Assembly: GCA_003427395.1 (NCBI GenBank)
Contig: BFEA01000076.1
Coordinates: forward strand, 2,560,029 to 2,585,535
Reading direction: 5' to 3'
From: Chara braunii
Lineage: Eukaryota; Streptophyta; Charophyceae; Charales; Characeae
DNA length: 25,507 nt
Shown here: positions 8,933 to 17,638 of the stretch, piece after piece
Layout of the letters: the number at the start of each line of letters is the position of its first letter
How positions within the stretch are numbered: the first letter of the stretch is position 1
Program-made: the position numbers and the translations under genes
The notes under the pieces: model-generated
What the model was told of the DNA's origin: nothing
The model's input: the letters and a program-made list of their open reading frames with translations, nothing else
Databases searched by the model: none

Positions 8933-10605
8933 ATGAGTGATGCAAGCACTAGTGAGGAGGAATTGTTAGTGGATGACCGTAGGACTACTCAGTCGACCTT
9001 TGACTTTCCTAGAGTTAGGTCTAGGAAACGAGCGGAGACTGCGGAGAGAGGCTAGAGAGAGAACAGCGGCAAGAAGAGCGAGGGTCGCTGAGGATAGTGC
9101 CAGGTCTACGATTTCAGCTAGCACCGGTACGGCCATGGCTGCTTCCTCTACCATGACGCAGGCCTCTTCACAGGCCACTTCGTCAGGAGTTAGTCAAAGT
9201 GGTTCTCGGGTTTCCATTAGCCAGAGTGCTGGCTTGCAAGTAAGCCAGCACGCTCAACTCACGCCGGAGGATTATGAGATCCTCCAAGCAGAAGAACTTC
9301 AGGATGAGTTGCCGCGGCAGTTTGATGAAGCAGTAGAGAGGAGAAGAAGAACTATAATGAGGAAAGCTAGACTAGGTAGTAGATTGCAGAAGCTAGGCAA
9401 GCTAGAAGCACTAGACGAGTCCACATTAGATCCCGCTATGCAAGCACTGCGGAATTCGCTCCTGTGGGTGGCGAAGACGCAGGTTGTTCAACAGGAAGTG
9501 TTGGCTGAACTAGTGGCAGGCCATAAACGAATTTTGGCTGCACTACAAGCTCCTCGTCCAGTGATGAGGCAGCCTAGGTTTGTTGTAGCTCCCCCTTCGG
9601 GTGCGGGTCCATCAGTGATGCCGTCACCGGCAAGGCCCTCATTCTCACCTATGTTTGGTATGCCCCCTCCAGGTGGTTACGTGCCAACTAGTGGTCCGGT
9701 CCTTAGAGTCTCAGTCGTACCATCCACGACAGTGGTTACTACAGTCCCACTGTCAAGCCAGGCCCAGGTTAGTGTGCAGCAACCTGTTTTGGTGGCTATG
9801 CAACCATTGCAGCAATCCCCTGGGCCAATGCAACCTATGGAGTGGATGCCCAAAGCCCTTCTCCGACGACAGGAAGAAGGATCAGGATTTGGACACCTGG
9901 GTAAGGACGGTGCCTACCTATTTCAGGCACAAGCTTACCAGGCCGGAGCAAGAAGTTGTAGTGGCTGCCTCTTTTCTAGAGGGGTCAGCAGCCAGCTGGT
10001 TGAATGGCCTAGTGCAGCAGCAGGGCTACGGTCAGAACTTCGATGCCTGAGCCCAGGCCCAGACATTGGAAGAGTTCGTACGGTCCGTGTATAATAGGTC
10101 GCATGACCCACACGGGGCCCGAAAGGCCACGGACGCGATCAACAGTCTTTGTGCCAGAAGGTACAAGAATGTTAGAGAGCTTACGGATACCGTAGAACGT
10201 CTGCTCGTGGTACCTGGTGTGCACTATGACCAGCAGGTACTCCTTACGGATTACCTTAGATGTCTGCCTTCAGAGGTTAGGACAAAGCTGGTAGACGAGG
10301 CCTATGTTGAATAGCACAACTTCGCTTCATATAGCAAGAAGGCCTTAGACATAGAGGCAAAATTGGGATCTGCACATCGGAGTCAGGGAGATGGTAGGAA
10401 GAAGAGACTACCCCAGGACTGGAAGAAGAAAGGTCAACTAATGTTCGGTTACCACGATGGTTAGGCGACAGAAATTGACGACTTCCCAGACCTTGGGAAG
10501 GAGACAGAGCACAATGGGGCCAGCGAGACTTAAGATGGGGGAGTCGTGGCACCCATCAAGGAAAAGGCTAGGGGGACCGGGAAGAAGAAGGTAGGCCGCC
10601 CGCAT
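8933..10605 (+). pseudogene. Element 2 gag: N-terminal region and capsid, broken
   Basis: The likely start is ATG 8933: MSDASTSEEELLVDD, then FDFPRVRSRKRAETAER, to a stop at 9053-9055. The sequence carries on in frame 3 with an Arg-rich stretch (RREARERTAARRARVAED), a Ser/Thr-rich linker, a charged helical stretch (about 9258-9540) and a Pro/Val-rich linker to about 9850. The capsid-like part is in frame 1: DLDTWVRTVPTYFRHKLTRP, FLEGSAASWLNGLVQQQGYG, LEEFVRSVYNR, LTDYLRCLPSEVRTKLVDEA. It is interrupted by TGA 10048-10050, TAG 10312-10314, TAG 10462-10464 and TAA 10531-10533. The motif order and the W..F..A..WL pattern fit Retrotrans_gag. Gag would form the particle around element RNA. At least two frameshifts and four stops make it non-functional. 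Confidence 0.82.
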
Positions 10606-10607
10606 GG

Positions 10608-10814
10608 GTGAAACTTGGTTTAGAGTATGAGGTGTGGAGGGACCGAGTCGCTAGGGGCACATGCATGAACTGTGGCAACTATGGCCACACGTCCCAAACG
10701 TGCCAAGGCAAGAAAGTCCTAACGAGGGTAGCCTCTCCAACGGTGGTGGGACTATCTTCGAACCTTGGCGGTGCTTCTGCGAGCACTTCGCAGGGAAACA
10801 CCTCGGGTCAGTAG
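10608..10814 (+). pseudogene. Element 2 gag: nucleocapsid zinc knuckle
   Basis: Frame 3 reads KLGLEYEVWRDRVARGTCM, then the knuckle CMNCGNYGHTSQTC (about 10664-10705), a perfect CX2CX4HX4C retroviral-type zinc knuckle that binds element RNA during packaging. A Ser/Thr-rich stretch follows and ends at TAG 10812-10814. The capsid part upstream is in frame 1, so a frameshift lies close to 10600. The 10608 start is a GTG inside the ORF, not a real initiation site. Confidence 0.88.
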
Positions 10815-11010
10815 GAGTTTTAGCCGCTCTTACTCGCGCTGAAGTGGTAACGTTGCCTTCCCCACTTCAGGCGTTGGCCAGGGCTAGTGACCCACGTATC
10901 GCCCCGCAGACACATTTAGACCCACAGACGCTCTGTTCGAGAGATCTGTCTGAGGCCCTAGAATTGTTAGAGATTGAGTGGTCAGGGAAGGACCTAGAGA
11001 CTCTTAGGCG
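10815..11010 (+). pseudogene. Element 2 gag-pol linker remnant
   Basis: Frame 2 remains open to 11014 and reads LCSRDLSEALELLEIEWSGK, a plausible charged linker between nucleocapsid and protease. No domain is recognisable. The protease begins in frame 1 at about 11011, so another indel lies around 11000. Confidence 0.45.
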
Positions 11011-11520
11011 ATGATCAGTAGAGGTCCAAAGGGTGAACATTTCGTGGTAGAGGTTGATGTAGGTGGCCGCAAAGTTGGCGCCTTCGCAAACATAAGCGTT
11101 ACACGAAACTTCATCAGTCGTGCTTGCGTGGATAGACTGCGCTTAGGGGACCAAGTGCAGCGGCTTAGCAGAACTGTAGCTTCTACGCTAGCCAACAAGC
11201 ACCAAATGGTAGTGACAGACTATGCCAAGGACATAGTCTGTTCCTTCTCTTATGGAGGAGGGGAAGTGAGACATAAAATTTCATTCCTCGTCAGCGACGA
11301 ACTACCCTTCGATATGCTACTAGGCATGTACTAACTCGAGGTCGCGCAACCTCAATTTGATTGGGATAGGAAGGTGTTGACACATAAGCTGCCAAACGGT
11401 AGAACCGTTCGACATCAGAAGTACAAAGCTAGCAGCCTAGTGGAGAACTACGACTGCATGTGTGCTTCCTTTTTCTATAATTACTACAAGCAAAATCGCA
11501 AGGGGAGGTCGTTAAAACAC
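11011..11520 (+). pseudogene. Element 2 retropepsin-like protease, catalytic motif lost
   Basis: Frame 1 reads HFVVEVDVGGRKVGAF, then ANISVTRNFISRACVD where retropepsins of this group have the D-S/T-G-A-T-x-x-F-I-S active site. The alignment is supported by the retained TRNFIS tail. The catalytic Asp and the following Ser/Thr and Gly are Asn, Ile and Ser here, so the enzyme should be dead. ELPFDMLLGMY matches the C-terminal protease turn (D-ILGM in element 1). TAA at 11332-11334 interrupts the turn, and the frame then stays open to TAG at about 11530, with WDRKVLTHKLPNGRTV as a linker to RT. RT resumes in frame 3 after a frameshift near 11500-11520. Retropepsin cuts the gag-pol polyprotein in maturing particles. 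Confidence 0.78.
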
Positions 11521-11960
11521 CCCCTGAGATAGAATCAGTCGTCGCACAATATTCCGACCTTTTTGAGGAACCCACAGGCGTGGTAGAGAGGGAGGTGGTC
11601 CATGCAATAGAGGTGGTCCCACGTAGTAAGGTACCTAGAGGACGAATCTATAAGATGTCTCCTGCTGAGTTGGATGAGCTCCGCCGCCAGCTCAAGGAGC
11701 TCACTGAAAAGGGATGGATTCGGCCTAGTACCTCCCCTTACGGTGCGTTAGTCTTATTTGACCCAAAGAAGGGAGGTACCTTGAGGATGAGCATTGACTA
11801 TAGGGGCCTCAATGCCATCACCGTAAAGAACGTGGAGCCCCTACCCCGCATCGACGACCTCTTGGATAGAGTGCAAGGATGTCGGTACTTCACCAAGATA
11901 GATCTGAAGTCCGGATACCATCAAATGACGTCAGGGAATCACCCTGAGTCAAATGACTAG
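11521..11960 (+). pseudogene. Element 2 RT N-terminal fragment fused in frame to integrase by deletion
   Basis: Frame 3 reads [75 protein letters not shown] and [13 protein letters not shown], the first RT motifs of a Gypsy pol. Directly after SGYHQ at about 11922-11930 the text becomes [10 protein letters not shown], then a stop, then AEQMNRVVQHLL, which is integrase around the last catalytic Glu. The RT catalytic YxDD, the connection, RNase H, the integrase zinc domain and the first two DDE residues are missing. The junction keeps the reading frame. TAG 11958-11960 lies where related integrases have Gln in GQxE. Confidence 0.85.
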
Positions 11961-12197
11961 GCAGAACAAATGAACCGGGTAGTACAGCACTTGCTTCGAC
12001 ATTATATTAAGCCAAGTCGGGATGACTGGGACGAGAAGTTACCTCTCGTCGCCAGCCTGTACAACGATGTTGTGCACAGTACCACTGGTATGACTCCCAA
12101 CCAACTGCATCTTGGTTGGAAGCCCAGAAGTGCACTTGACTTTCTGCTACCAGAAAGGCAACCCACTGCAGCACCTGGCAGCAAAGAGTTGTTGTAA
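11961..12197 (+). pseudogene. Element 2 integrase core end
   Basis: Same frame as the RT fragment, resuming after the 11958 stop: AEQMNRVVQHLLRHYIKPS, DDWDEKLPLVASLYNDVVHS, MTPNQLHLGWKPRSALDFLL. This is the end of the integrase core with the third acidic catalytic residue, followed by the usual YN...H..T...P motif. It closes at TAA 12195-12197 because of a frameshift; homologous sequence continues in frame 2 from about 12200. Confidence 0.85.
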
Positions 12198-12516
12198 AGT
12201 ATGAACAGATGCTGCAGCAGGCCGTTGAACATATTAGGAAGTCTCAAGATGCGATGATAGCATCTAAGAATAAACATAGACGGCCCTCTAACTTTCAGGT
12301 AGGTGATAGAGTCAGGGTAAAGTCATCTGAACTGGGTCAGGAGATGGGGATTTCACGAAAACTAATGCCACAGTACCTTGGGCCCTGGGAGATCTTAGAC
12401 ATTGTAGGGGATCAACCGGATGGGCCTTCATACGTGATTCGCATTCCTCCACATTTGCGTACTTACCCTGTTTTCCATGCATCCAAGTTGGCACCTTTCG
12501 CTGCCACAGATCAATT

Positions 12517-12691
12517 NNNNNNNNNNNNNNNNNNNNNNNNNNNNNNNNNNNNNNNNNNNNNNNNNNNNNNNNNNNNNNNNNNNNNNNNNNNNNNNNNNNN
12601 NNNNNNNNNNNNNNNNNNNNNNNNNNNNNNNNNNNNNNNNNNNNNNNNNNNNNNNNNNNNNNNNNNNNNNNNNNNNNNNNNNNNNNNNNNN
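12517..12691. other. Assembly gap, 175 N
   Basis: A run of 175 N. The 12 bases before it (12505-12516, CACAGATCAATT) are identical to the 12 bases after it (12692-12703), so the two contigs probably overlap and the real gap may be zero. Confidence 0.98.
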
Positions 12692-12995
12692 CACAGATCA
12701 ATTTCCCTCCAGGAGATCAATGCTGCCCCCAACCATGGATGGCGAAGTGGACATAGACCAGATCGTGGAGCATCATCTGATGCCAGTTCCTCGACCAGTG
12801 GCCAGAGGCCGCACGCCTAAGCCAAAAATGCAGTACCAGGTCAGATTCAAACATCATCTGGACCCCAGCGAAGATCGGTGGTTCACCAGAGAAGAACTCA
12901 TGAGAACTGCACCTCAAGTCATTGCAGGCTATGAAAGAAATCTTAAAGGGAAATGCCTACATAATAGAAAACTTCTCAGAGGACTATCGAAGTAC

Positions 12996-13007
12996 AAGAG
13001 GAGGGAC
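12996..13007 (+). promoter_or_regulatory. Polypurine tract of element 2
   Basis: AAGAGGAGGGAC lies directly before the 3' LTR start at 13008, within the last codons of pol. It matches the position and composition of a plus-strand primer. Confidence 0.75.
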
Positions 13008-14010
13008 TTCGAGGATATGGGTCCTCGGCAGGCCTAAGGGGCCCTCTGCAGCATATGTGCCCGCCCTAAGTGAAGGCGGGCCTAACAAATCACGAGAGGC
13101 CCTTGGCTGTCAATTTTGCATTTGGGGTCCAGACAGTTTCGTCGCGCCAGTTGGTTGAAGGGAAACACAGGCCGAGCAGCGTGGAAATTCCCAGGCCTTC
13201 TAGGCCTTTCTGAAAGCACAGGCCCTGGGCGAGATTCGCACCCTCATACACAGACAGTTGGGAGGCCCAACCGAATGAGGCCCAGTAGCTGCACTAGACG
13301 CGCAGCATCCTGGGGCCTACCAGAAGCTTTTGGGCCCAGGCCAGTCCAGCCAGGCTGCCAAATAAGGCAGACTCTTTCCATATAGGAAAGAGCTCATTGC
13401 CTGGCCAGCCAGTCGGGCACTCGCATGCTGGCGGCAACGCTGCTGGAGCTGAAGCTCGTGGGCTGCTGCCAGCGCTGAGCGGCGAGGTGCAGGCACGTGC
13501 GGTCCCGCAGGGAGCAGGGCGCTGCTGAGGACAGCGCCATAGCCCAGCCTCCATAGCTGGCAGGGCTTGGATGTACAGTGAGGCGCAGGGGTGGTCTTCG
13601 GGTGTACAACAAAGGGAGACGTGGGAGCGAGTCGAGGGAGAGAGAGAAGGATGATGATGATGATGATGTCAGGGCACATACCTGGTATTAGCGATGGTTC
13701 TGCATGGGCGACATCTTCAAGTACTTTGGGTGCTACTGACGTCAACAGTTGCATTGTCAATTAGTAGGCTAGTAGTAGCCGTGTAGGGAGTAGGCTGGGC
13801 GCCGAGACCCAAGAAGGGAGATAGAGACTGGATACATCTGTTGGTGGTGGCGAGAGCAAGCTCTCATTGACATTGACTTTCAGTGCTATGATTCTCCATT
13901 GGTGTTATATTGGTGCAATGCTGCTTCCTGAACATTGTGTTATGATTTGGCTTTCAATGTGATTGTGCAATCTGAATATTGTCATCTCGCTTCTGTTCAT
14001 TTTCCTTGTA
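13008..14010 (+). repeat. 3' LTR of element 2
   Basis: A direct copy of 6682-7690 with about 6 percent substitutions over the first 390 bp and small indels. It has (GAT)6 at 13650-13668 against (GAT)8 in the 5' copy. Both ends are mutated: TT instead of TG at the start and TTGTA instead of TTGCA at the end. It keeps TGACGTCA at 13737-13744, but the GGCGCC...GCGCC palindrome is damaged at 13795-13811. Confidence 0.9.
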
Positions 14011-14014
14011 GAAT
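14011..14014. repeat. Target-site duplication of element 2, right copy
   Basis: GAAT immediately follows the 3' LTR and matches 6678-6681. Confidence 0.7.
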
Positions 14015-14425
14015 TAAGTAAATTCTTTTTCGATATTTCTTTTTTCTTTTTTTTTTGAAATTCAAAAATAATTTTACTTAATTCGTTTTCTCGTATATTT
14101 TAATAAATTTCCTTTTGAAATTCTCAAACTTCGGGAATATTTGATTCCTTTTAAAACTTCACGCTTTTCATACCCCAAAATTCATTTCGGATAAAACCAG
14201 AATTTATTTATTCGAAATTAATTATTATTACTTTTTTAATATTTTCAATATTTATTTCATTCCTGAAAATTTCGTGTTTCCAACCTTTCTCCCGTGAAAT
14301 CCTTTTCGAATTTTTGAATTAATCTCGAATAAATTACTCCAAATCAAAATAATTTATTTTGAATTAATTCTTATTTTATTCATTTTTTTTTTGTTTTTTG
14401 TTTTTTGTTTTTTGTTTTTATAAGG
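14011..14425. repeat. AT-rich diverged tandem repeat, right half, with (GTTTTTT)n
   Basis: Continues the AT-rich repeat broken at 6681: the first 25 bases restore the unit seen at 6589-6619. Further on it is mostly A/T runs and ends in a short (GTTTTTT)n array at about 14392-14418. No coding sequence is visible. Confidence 0.7.
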
Positions 14426-14762
14426 CTAATTCTTTAAGCCCAACCAATTCAATTACCTGTCAAATCTGGAGGACGGCCTTTCAGGCCTTTTTTATTGTCA
14501 TTATAGTATTATGGGGAACCCCGTAGCAGCCACATCCGTGCTCAAGCCTCCAACGAGGGAACATGGGGGAGCTGCACCCACTAGCAGGTGCGATACCGGC
14601 TACAGCAGGTGGGCGATGTCGGCCAGGGGTCAGCCGGTAGCATCGGGACCGAGCCGGTATTCATTTATTGTTTTGGCAAAAACCTTTACTTATTTTTGAA
14701 TAAATCAATTAATGTTGTAAGTACCCTCCCCACCCCCACCCCTGCCACACCTACATCTCCAC
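14426..14762. other. Non-coding stretch before element 3 gag
   Basis: The composition shifts from AT-rich to mixed. It has a short GGCCTTTCAGGCC hairpin near 14474 and several CCGGTA/TACCGG motifs at 14590-14665. It may be the leader of element 3, but I could not find a PBS or an LTR end matching the 3' LTR at 24615. No gene is supported; a 62-codon frame at 14511 lacks any motif. Confidence 0.5.
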
Positions 14763-15472
14763 ATGCCACCACGCCAAACCAGGACCTCCCAACGTGCAGT
14801 CACCGACGCCGACGCCGCTGTCGCCATTGCCGCCGTGTCTGCCTCCACCTCATCCGCAGTCGTCGCCTCAACCACCGCATCCACTCCATCTTCCCCCAAC
14901 ATGGCCCAATCCTCCAGCATCGATATGACCGCCGTCAACACCCAGTCTGTTGACAGGCTCGCTCGCGAACTTACGGGTGAACAAAGATCCGAGCCCGTTG
15001 CCACCGATATCGCCACCCTCATTCGCATGATGTCGTCTTCCAAAACGGACATCCGCACGTCCATCACAAAAATCGAAGCCAATATCTCTGGCCTATCCAA
15101 CCGTATGACCTCTATTGAGCATCAAACCTTGACAATCACAGTGGTCACGACCACGGCACCCACCTCTACGACCGTGCCCACATCCACCGTCCTCGAGTCC
15201 CAAACCACTACCCCCTCCATGCAAGTAGTCACCCCCACCACCCCCACGTCCATAGCCGCCTCCAACCACACCTCCCCACCGCCCCCCTCCACTCCTACTA
15301 CCTCTACCACCACATCCACCACCTCTGCCGCCTCCACCCTTCCCCCCCCTTCATCCGGCGCATCCAACACACCGCCTCATTCCTTGCCCTTTCCCAACCC
15401 ATCACGACTACCTCCACCAACCCCACCATCCGTCCCACCTATTCCCAAGTCACCTCCAGGGTTTACCGCGCA
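14763..15472 (+). pseudogene. Element 3 gag, N-terminal coiled coil and Pro/Thr/Ser-rich linker
   Basis: ATG 14763 opens a frame starting MPPRQTRTSQRAVTDADAAV, with an Ala/Ser/Thr-rich segment. SVDRLARELTGEQRSEPVA and TDIRTSITKIEANISGLSNR (residues about 62-125) have a heptad-like pattern suggesting a coiled coil. A long Pro/Thr/Ser linker follows (residues about 130-240). The frame stays open to 15674, but beyond about 15415 capsid-like sequence is found in frame 2, so a frameshift lies in the low-complexity linker. N-terminal coiled coils and Pro-rich linkers are common in Gypsy-type Gag. I recognise the type, not the family. Confidence 0.65.
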
Positions 15473-16390
15473 ATGCCACAACTCCCCCCCAACTACCTCC
15501 TTGAGGACAATAACCAACTTGATTACACCTGCGACTACACCGCCCCCGATAACCTCAACTTCAACACCCTCGCCCAGATCGTTTCTCGTGACACGGAAAT
15601 CCCCCGTTCCTTTCGGTCCGGCGACATCATGTCCTTCTCCGACCTCCCCCACGAGGACGTTTTCCTCTTCCTAACCCAGCTCCATAACTCTTTTCACCTC
15701 CACCACATGCCCCTTGCCCACTGGCTCCCCATTGCCACCTCCCGCCTCCTCGGCAATGCCGCCAAATGGTGGATGGCTGAAGTCAGCAACCGTCGAGCCT
15801 CCGAAGGACCACATCACTCCTTCCTGCAATGGGCCAACCTTCTCACTGCCACCTTCCGCCCCCAGAAAACCAATGATATCTACCTTGAACAATTCTGCCA
15901 CCTCCGCCAGACCGGTCCCACGGACCGCTTCGTCCAATACGTCCACTCCCTCCGCCACCACCTCCCCACCACTGTCATTCCCGACTTTGCGTTCATCTCC
16001 CGCATCAAACGAGTATGCCATAAAGACCTTGCAACCACCCTCGCCCACGAACCCGACATGCCCCTTGCTGACCTCCTCTCTCGCATGCTNCACCACGATC
16101 GACTCCTCCACCCCCATCACCAGTTCGCGCCCGCTCCCTCCCACCGCCGCCTTTTCCATAACGACACCACTCCACCCACCTCCGATGATGACTTCAACAC
16201 TGCCTCTCTCGATCCCTCCCAATTCACCATTGAGGGGACCCCCAGACCGCCCACCTTGTGTGGACGGAACGCCAGGATCGTGCCTCCCGGCCGCCTTCTG
16301 CCTCTCCACCCCGTCGTCTCCAAAAACTCACACCTGCAGAACGCATATACCTCCAGGAACACAACGGGTGTTTTCGCTGCCGCCAGTTAG
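15473..16390 (+). pseudogene. Element 3 gag, capsid (Retrotrans_gag-like)
   Basis: Frame 2 reads SFSDLPHEDVFLFLTQLHNS, LAHWLPIATSRLLGNAAKWW, SFLQWANLLTATFRPQKTND, YLEQFCHLRQTGPTDRFVQY, VIPDFAFISRIKRVCHKDLA. The order A..W(W)..., F..W..L...F, L..L.Q...V..Y...F, P......F..GL-like is the Retrotrans_gag fold signature. One N at 16090 lies near the end. Sense sequence in this frame is convincing to about 16250; after that the zinc knuckle is in frame 1, so an indel lies at about 16255-16300. It would form the particle shell. Confidence 0.78.
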
Positions 16391-16776
16391 GTCATCAACA
16401 GACCAACTGCCCCAGCGCTAGCCGCTTTACTCGACCGGCCCCTCGCTCCACGGGACCCGACCCTTCTAGTCCCACTTCTTCCTCCACCATGACAGTCGGG
16501 CCCTCCCCCACCTGAACACTGTCCCCCTGTCTCTTGAAATCCTCCCCAGACATCGACCACTTGTCTGTCGGCTCTCCCATCGGTGACGATCTCTCCTCCA
16601 CCGGTGGCTCACTTGGCATCGACTATCCGTCTGCCTACCTCCCTCCGTTGACGCACATCCCATCGGACGACCCCCGGGCGACGCAGTCTACTCTGCTTGC
16701 CTCCCTCCCGACGACGTCTGCTATCCCGTCGGTCGAGCATCCCACTAGCACCTTGCTCTTCTACTCTCAACCCTAA
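16258..16776 (+). pseudogene. Element 3 gag, zinc knuckle and C-terminal tail
   Basis: Frame 1 reads LTPAERIYLQEHNGCFRCR, with the knuckle CFRCRQLGHQQTNC (about 16369-16410), a CX2CX4HX4C motif. A Pro/Ser-rich tail ends at TGA 16513-16515. The frame then stays open to 16776 (DIDHLSVGSPIGDDLSSTGG), an acidic Ser/Thr/Pro-rich stretch with no recognised domain. No protease Asp motif follows, which is where pol would normally begin. Confidence 0.8.
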
Positions 16777-17426
16777 ACCCCTGTATAAACCCTGCTACAA
16801 CCTCGCAACCCCGCTCTAGACACACCCTTGAACCCAGTCCACCACCCTTGACCATGATTGCTGATGTCCGATCTGCCCTTGCCCTCGCCTAGCCTTGTCC
16901 CATCTGTCCTCTCCACTACCTTGTCTCTCTTGTCCAATGCTTGTGAACCTGCGTGACGCCGACGATAAAGGATCTAATGGCAAGCGCACGAGGACAATGG
17001 CCTGCTGCCTCACTGCTCATGGAGATTATGCAACTGGTTTGGCCACCATGCTGTTTCATCGGCCGACATCCCGACTCGCGGACTTACTGGCGCAACAACT
17101 TGTGACATGGATCTTTGCACCAGTTTGCGACTTCCTTGCTTCCAGATCAGACCTCTTTGCAGTTCGTGTACCAGACACCCCCTAGCACTTGGACTTTGAC
17201 ACTTGAACTACTACTACGATTCTTGGACTTCTACCTATCGGAGCTGCTGAAGACCGCTTCTNCCACCTACTCCAAAGACCTGATCAAGACCGCTGCAGAC
17301 CCCCTTTCAAGACACTTGGACTCTTTGTTCCTACATGAGATTATGCTTTCGACTCCTTCGGATACACCAGCCCTTGCATCCTGAACAAACATTTTCATTT
17401 TTATTTTTCCTGACTTTGACAACCCT
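16777..17426. other. Non-coding stretch of element 3, no gene seen
   Basis: Open frames here are short and carry no RT, protease or integrase motif. A CTTGGACT word recurs near 17188, 17224 and 17317. One N lies at 17262. I take it as the remaining interior of element 3 between gag and the tandem array. Confidence 0.5.
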
Positions 17427-17638
17427 GTAGAACATCATTGGCAGATCCCTGTTTCCCTAACCATTGTTCCCCGTACCCAGTAGAACATCAATAGACATCC
17501 CCTGTTCCCCTGACCATTGTTTCCCTTACCCACTACAACATCAATAGAAATACCCTGCTTTCCTGAACACCGTTTCCCTTACCCAGTAGAACATCAATAG
17601 AAGTTCCTTGTTCCCTGAACTTTGTTCCCCCTTAACTT
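17427..17638 (+). repeat. Tandem repeat, four units of exactly 53 bp
   Basis: Units start at 17427, 17480, 17533 and 17586, each opening GTAGAACATCAATAG (CTACAACATC in unit 3), then CCCTGTTCCCTGA-like and TTTCCCTTACCCA-like blocks. The period is constant although units differ by several substitutions. It ends where the LINE ORF1 frame opens. Confidence 0.9.

Larger units (their letters stand above)
12198..13037 (+). pseudogene. Element 2 integrase C-terminal and chromodomain-like tail, split by assembly gap
   Basis: Frame 2 gives MLQQAVEHIRKSQDAMIAS, FQVGDRVRVKSSELGQ, LMPQYLGPWEILDIVGDQPD and HLRTYPVFHASKLAPF, the GPY/F-type C-terminal module. It meets N at 12517. After the gap, frame 3 coordinates give TDQFPSRRSMLPP, MDGEVDIDQIVEHHLMPVPR, MQYQVRFKHHLDPSEDRWFT and REELMRTAPQVIAGYERNLK, a chromodomain-like tail as in element 1. 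The end, GLSKYKRRDFEDMGPRQA then TAA, runs into the 3' LTR by about 30 bp. If the gap is collapsed on its 12-bp overlap the whole segment is one open frame. Confidence 0.87.
6682..14010 (+). mobile_element. Element 2: Ty3/Gypsy LTR retrotransposon with both LTRs, internally deleted
   Basis: Two direct repeats of about 1 kb (6682-7690 and 13008-14010) flank a PBS, a decayed gag, a retropepsin remnant, part of RT, the end of integrase with a chromodomain-like tail and a polypurine tract, all on the + strand. A short duplication, GAAT, flanks it. The LTRs differ at about 23 positions over the first 390 bp by eye (roughly 6 percent), so the insertion is not recent. The segment from RT motif 3 through RNase H and the first half of integrase is deleted, so this copy cannot mobilise itself. 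A 175-N gap at 12517-12691 is probably artefactual, so true length is likely nearer 7.14 kb. Confidence 0.9.

Noticed and set aside
14426-14762. 5' LTR end or PBS of element 3
   Set aside because: Nothing matches the 3' LTR start TGTTACGG or an initiator-Met PBS, so I could not place the left end.
15122-16309. Long minus-strand Gly/Val-rich frames opposite element 3 gag
   Set aside because: Shadows of a Pro/Thr/Ser-rich coding strand; the + strand carries the capsid and zinc-knuckle motifs.
17427-17638. CRISPR-like array
   Set aside because: Units are contiguous and vary along their whole length; there are no constant repeats with unique spacers, and the context is eukaryotic.
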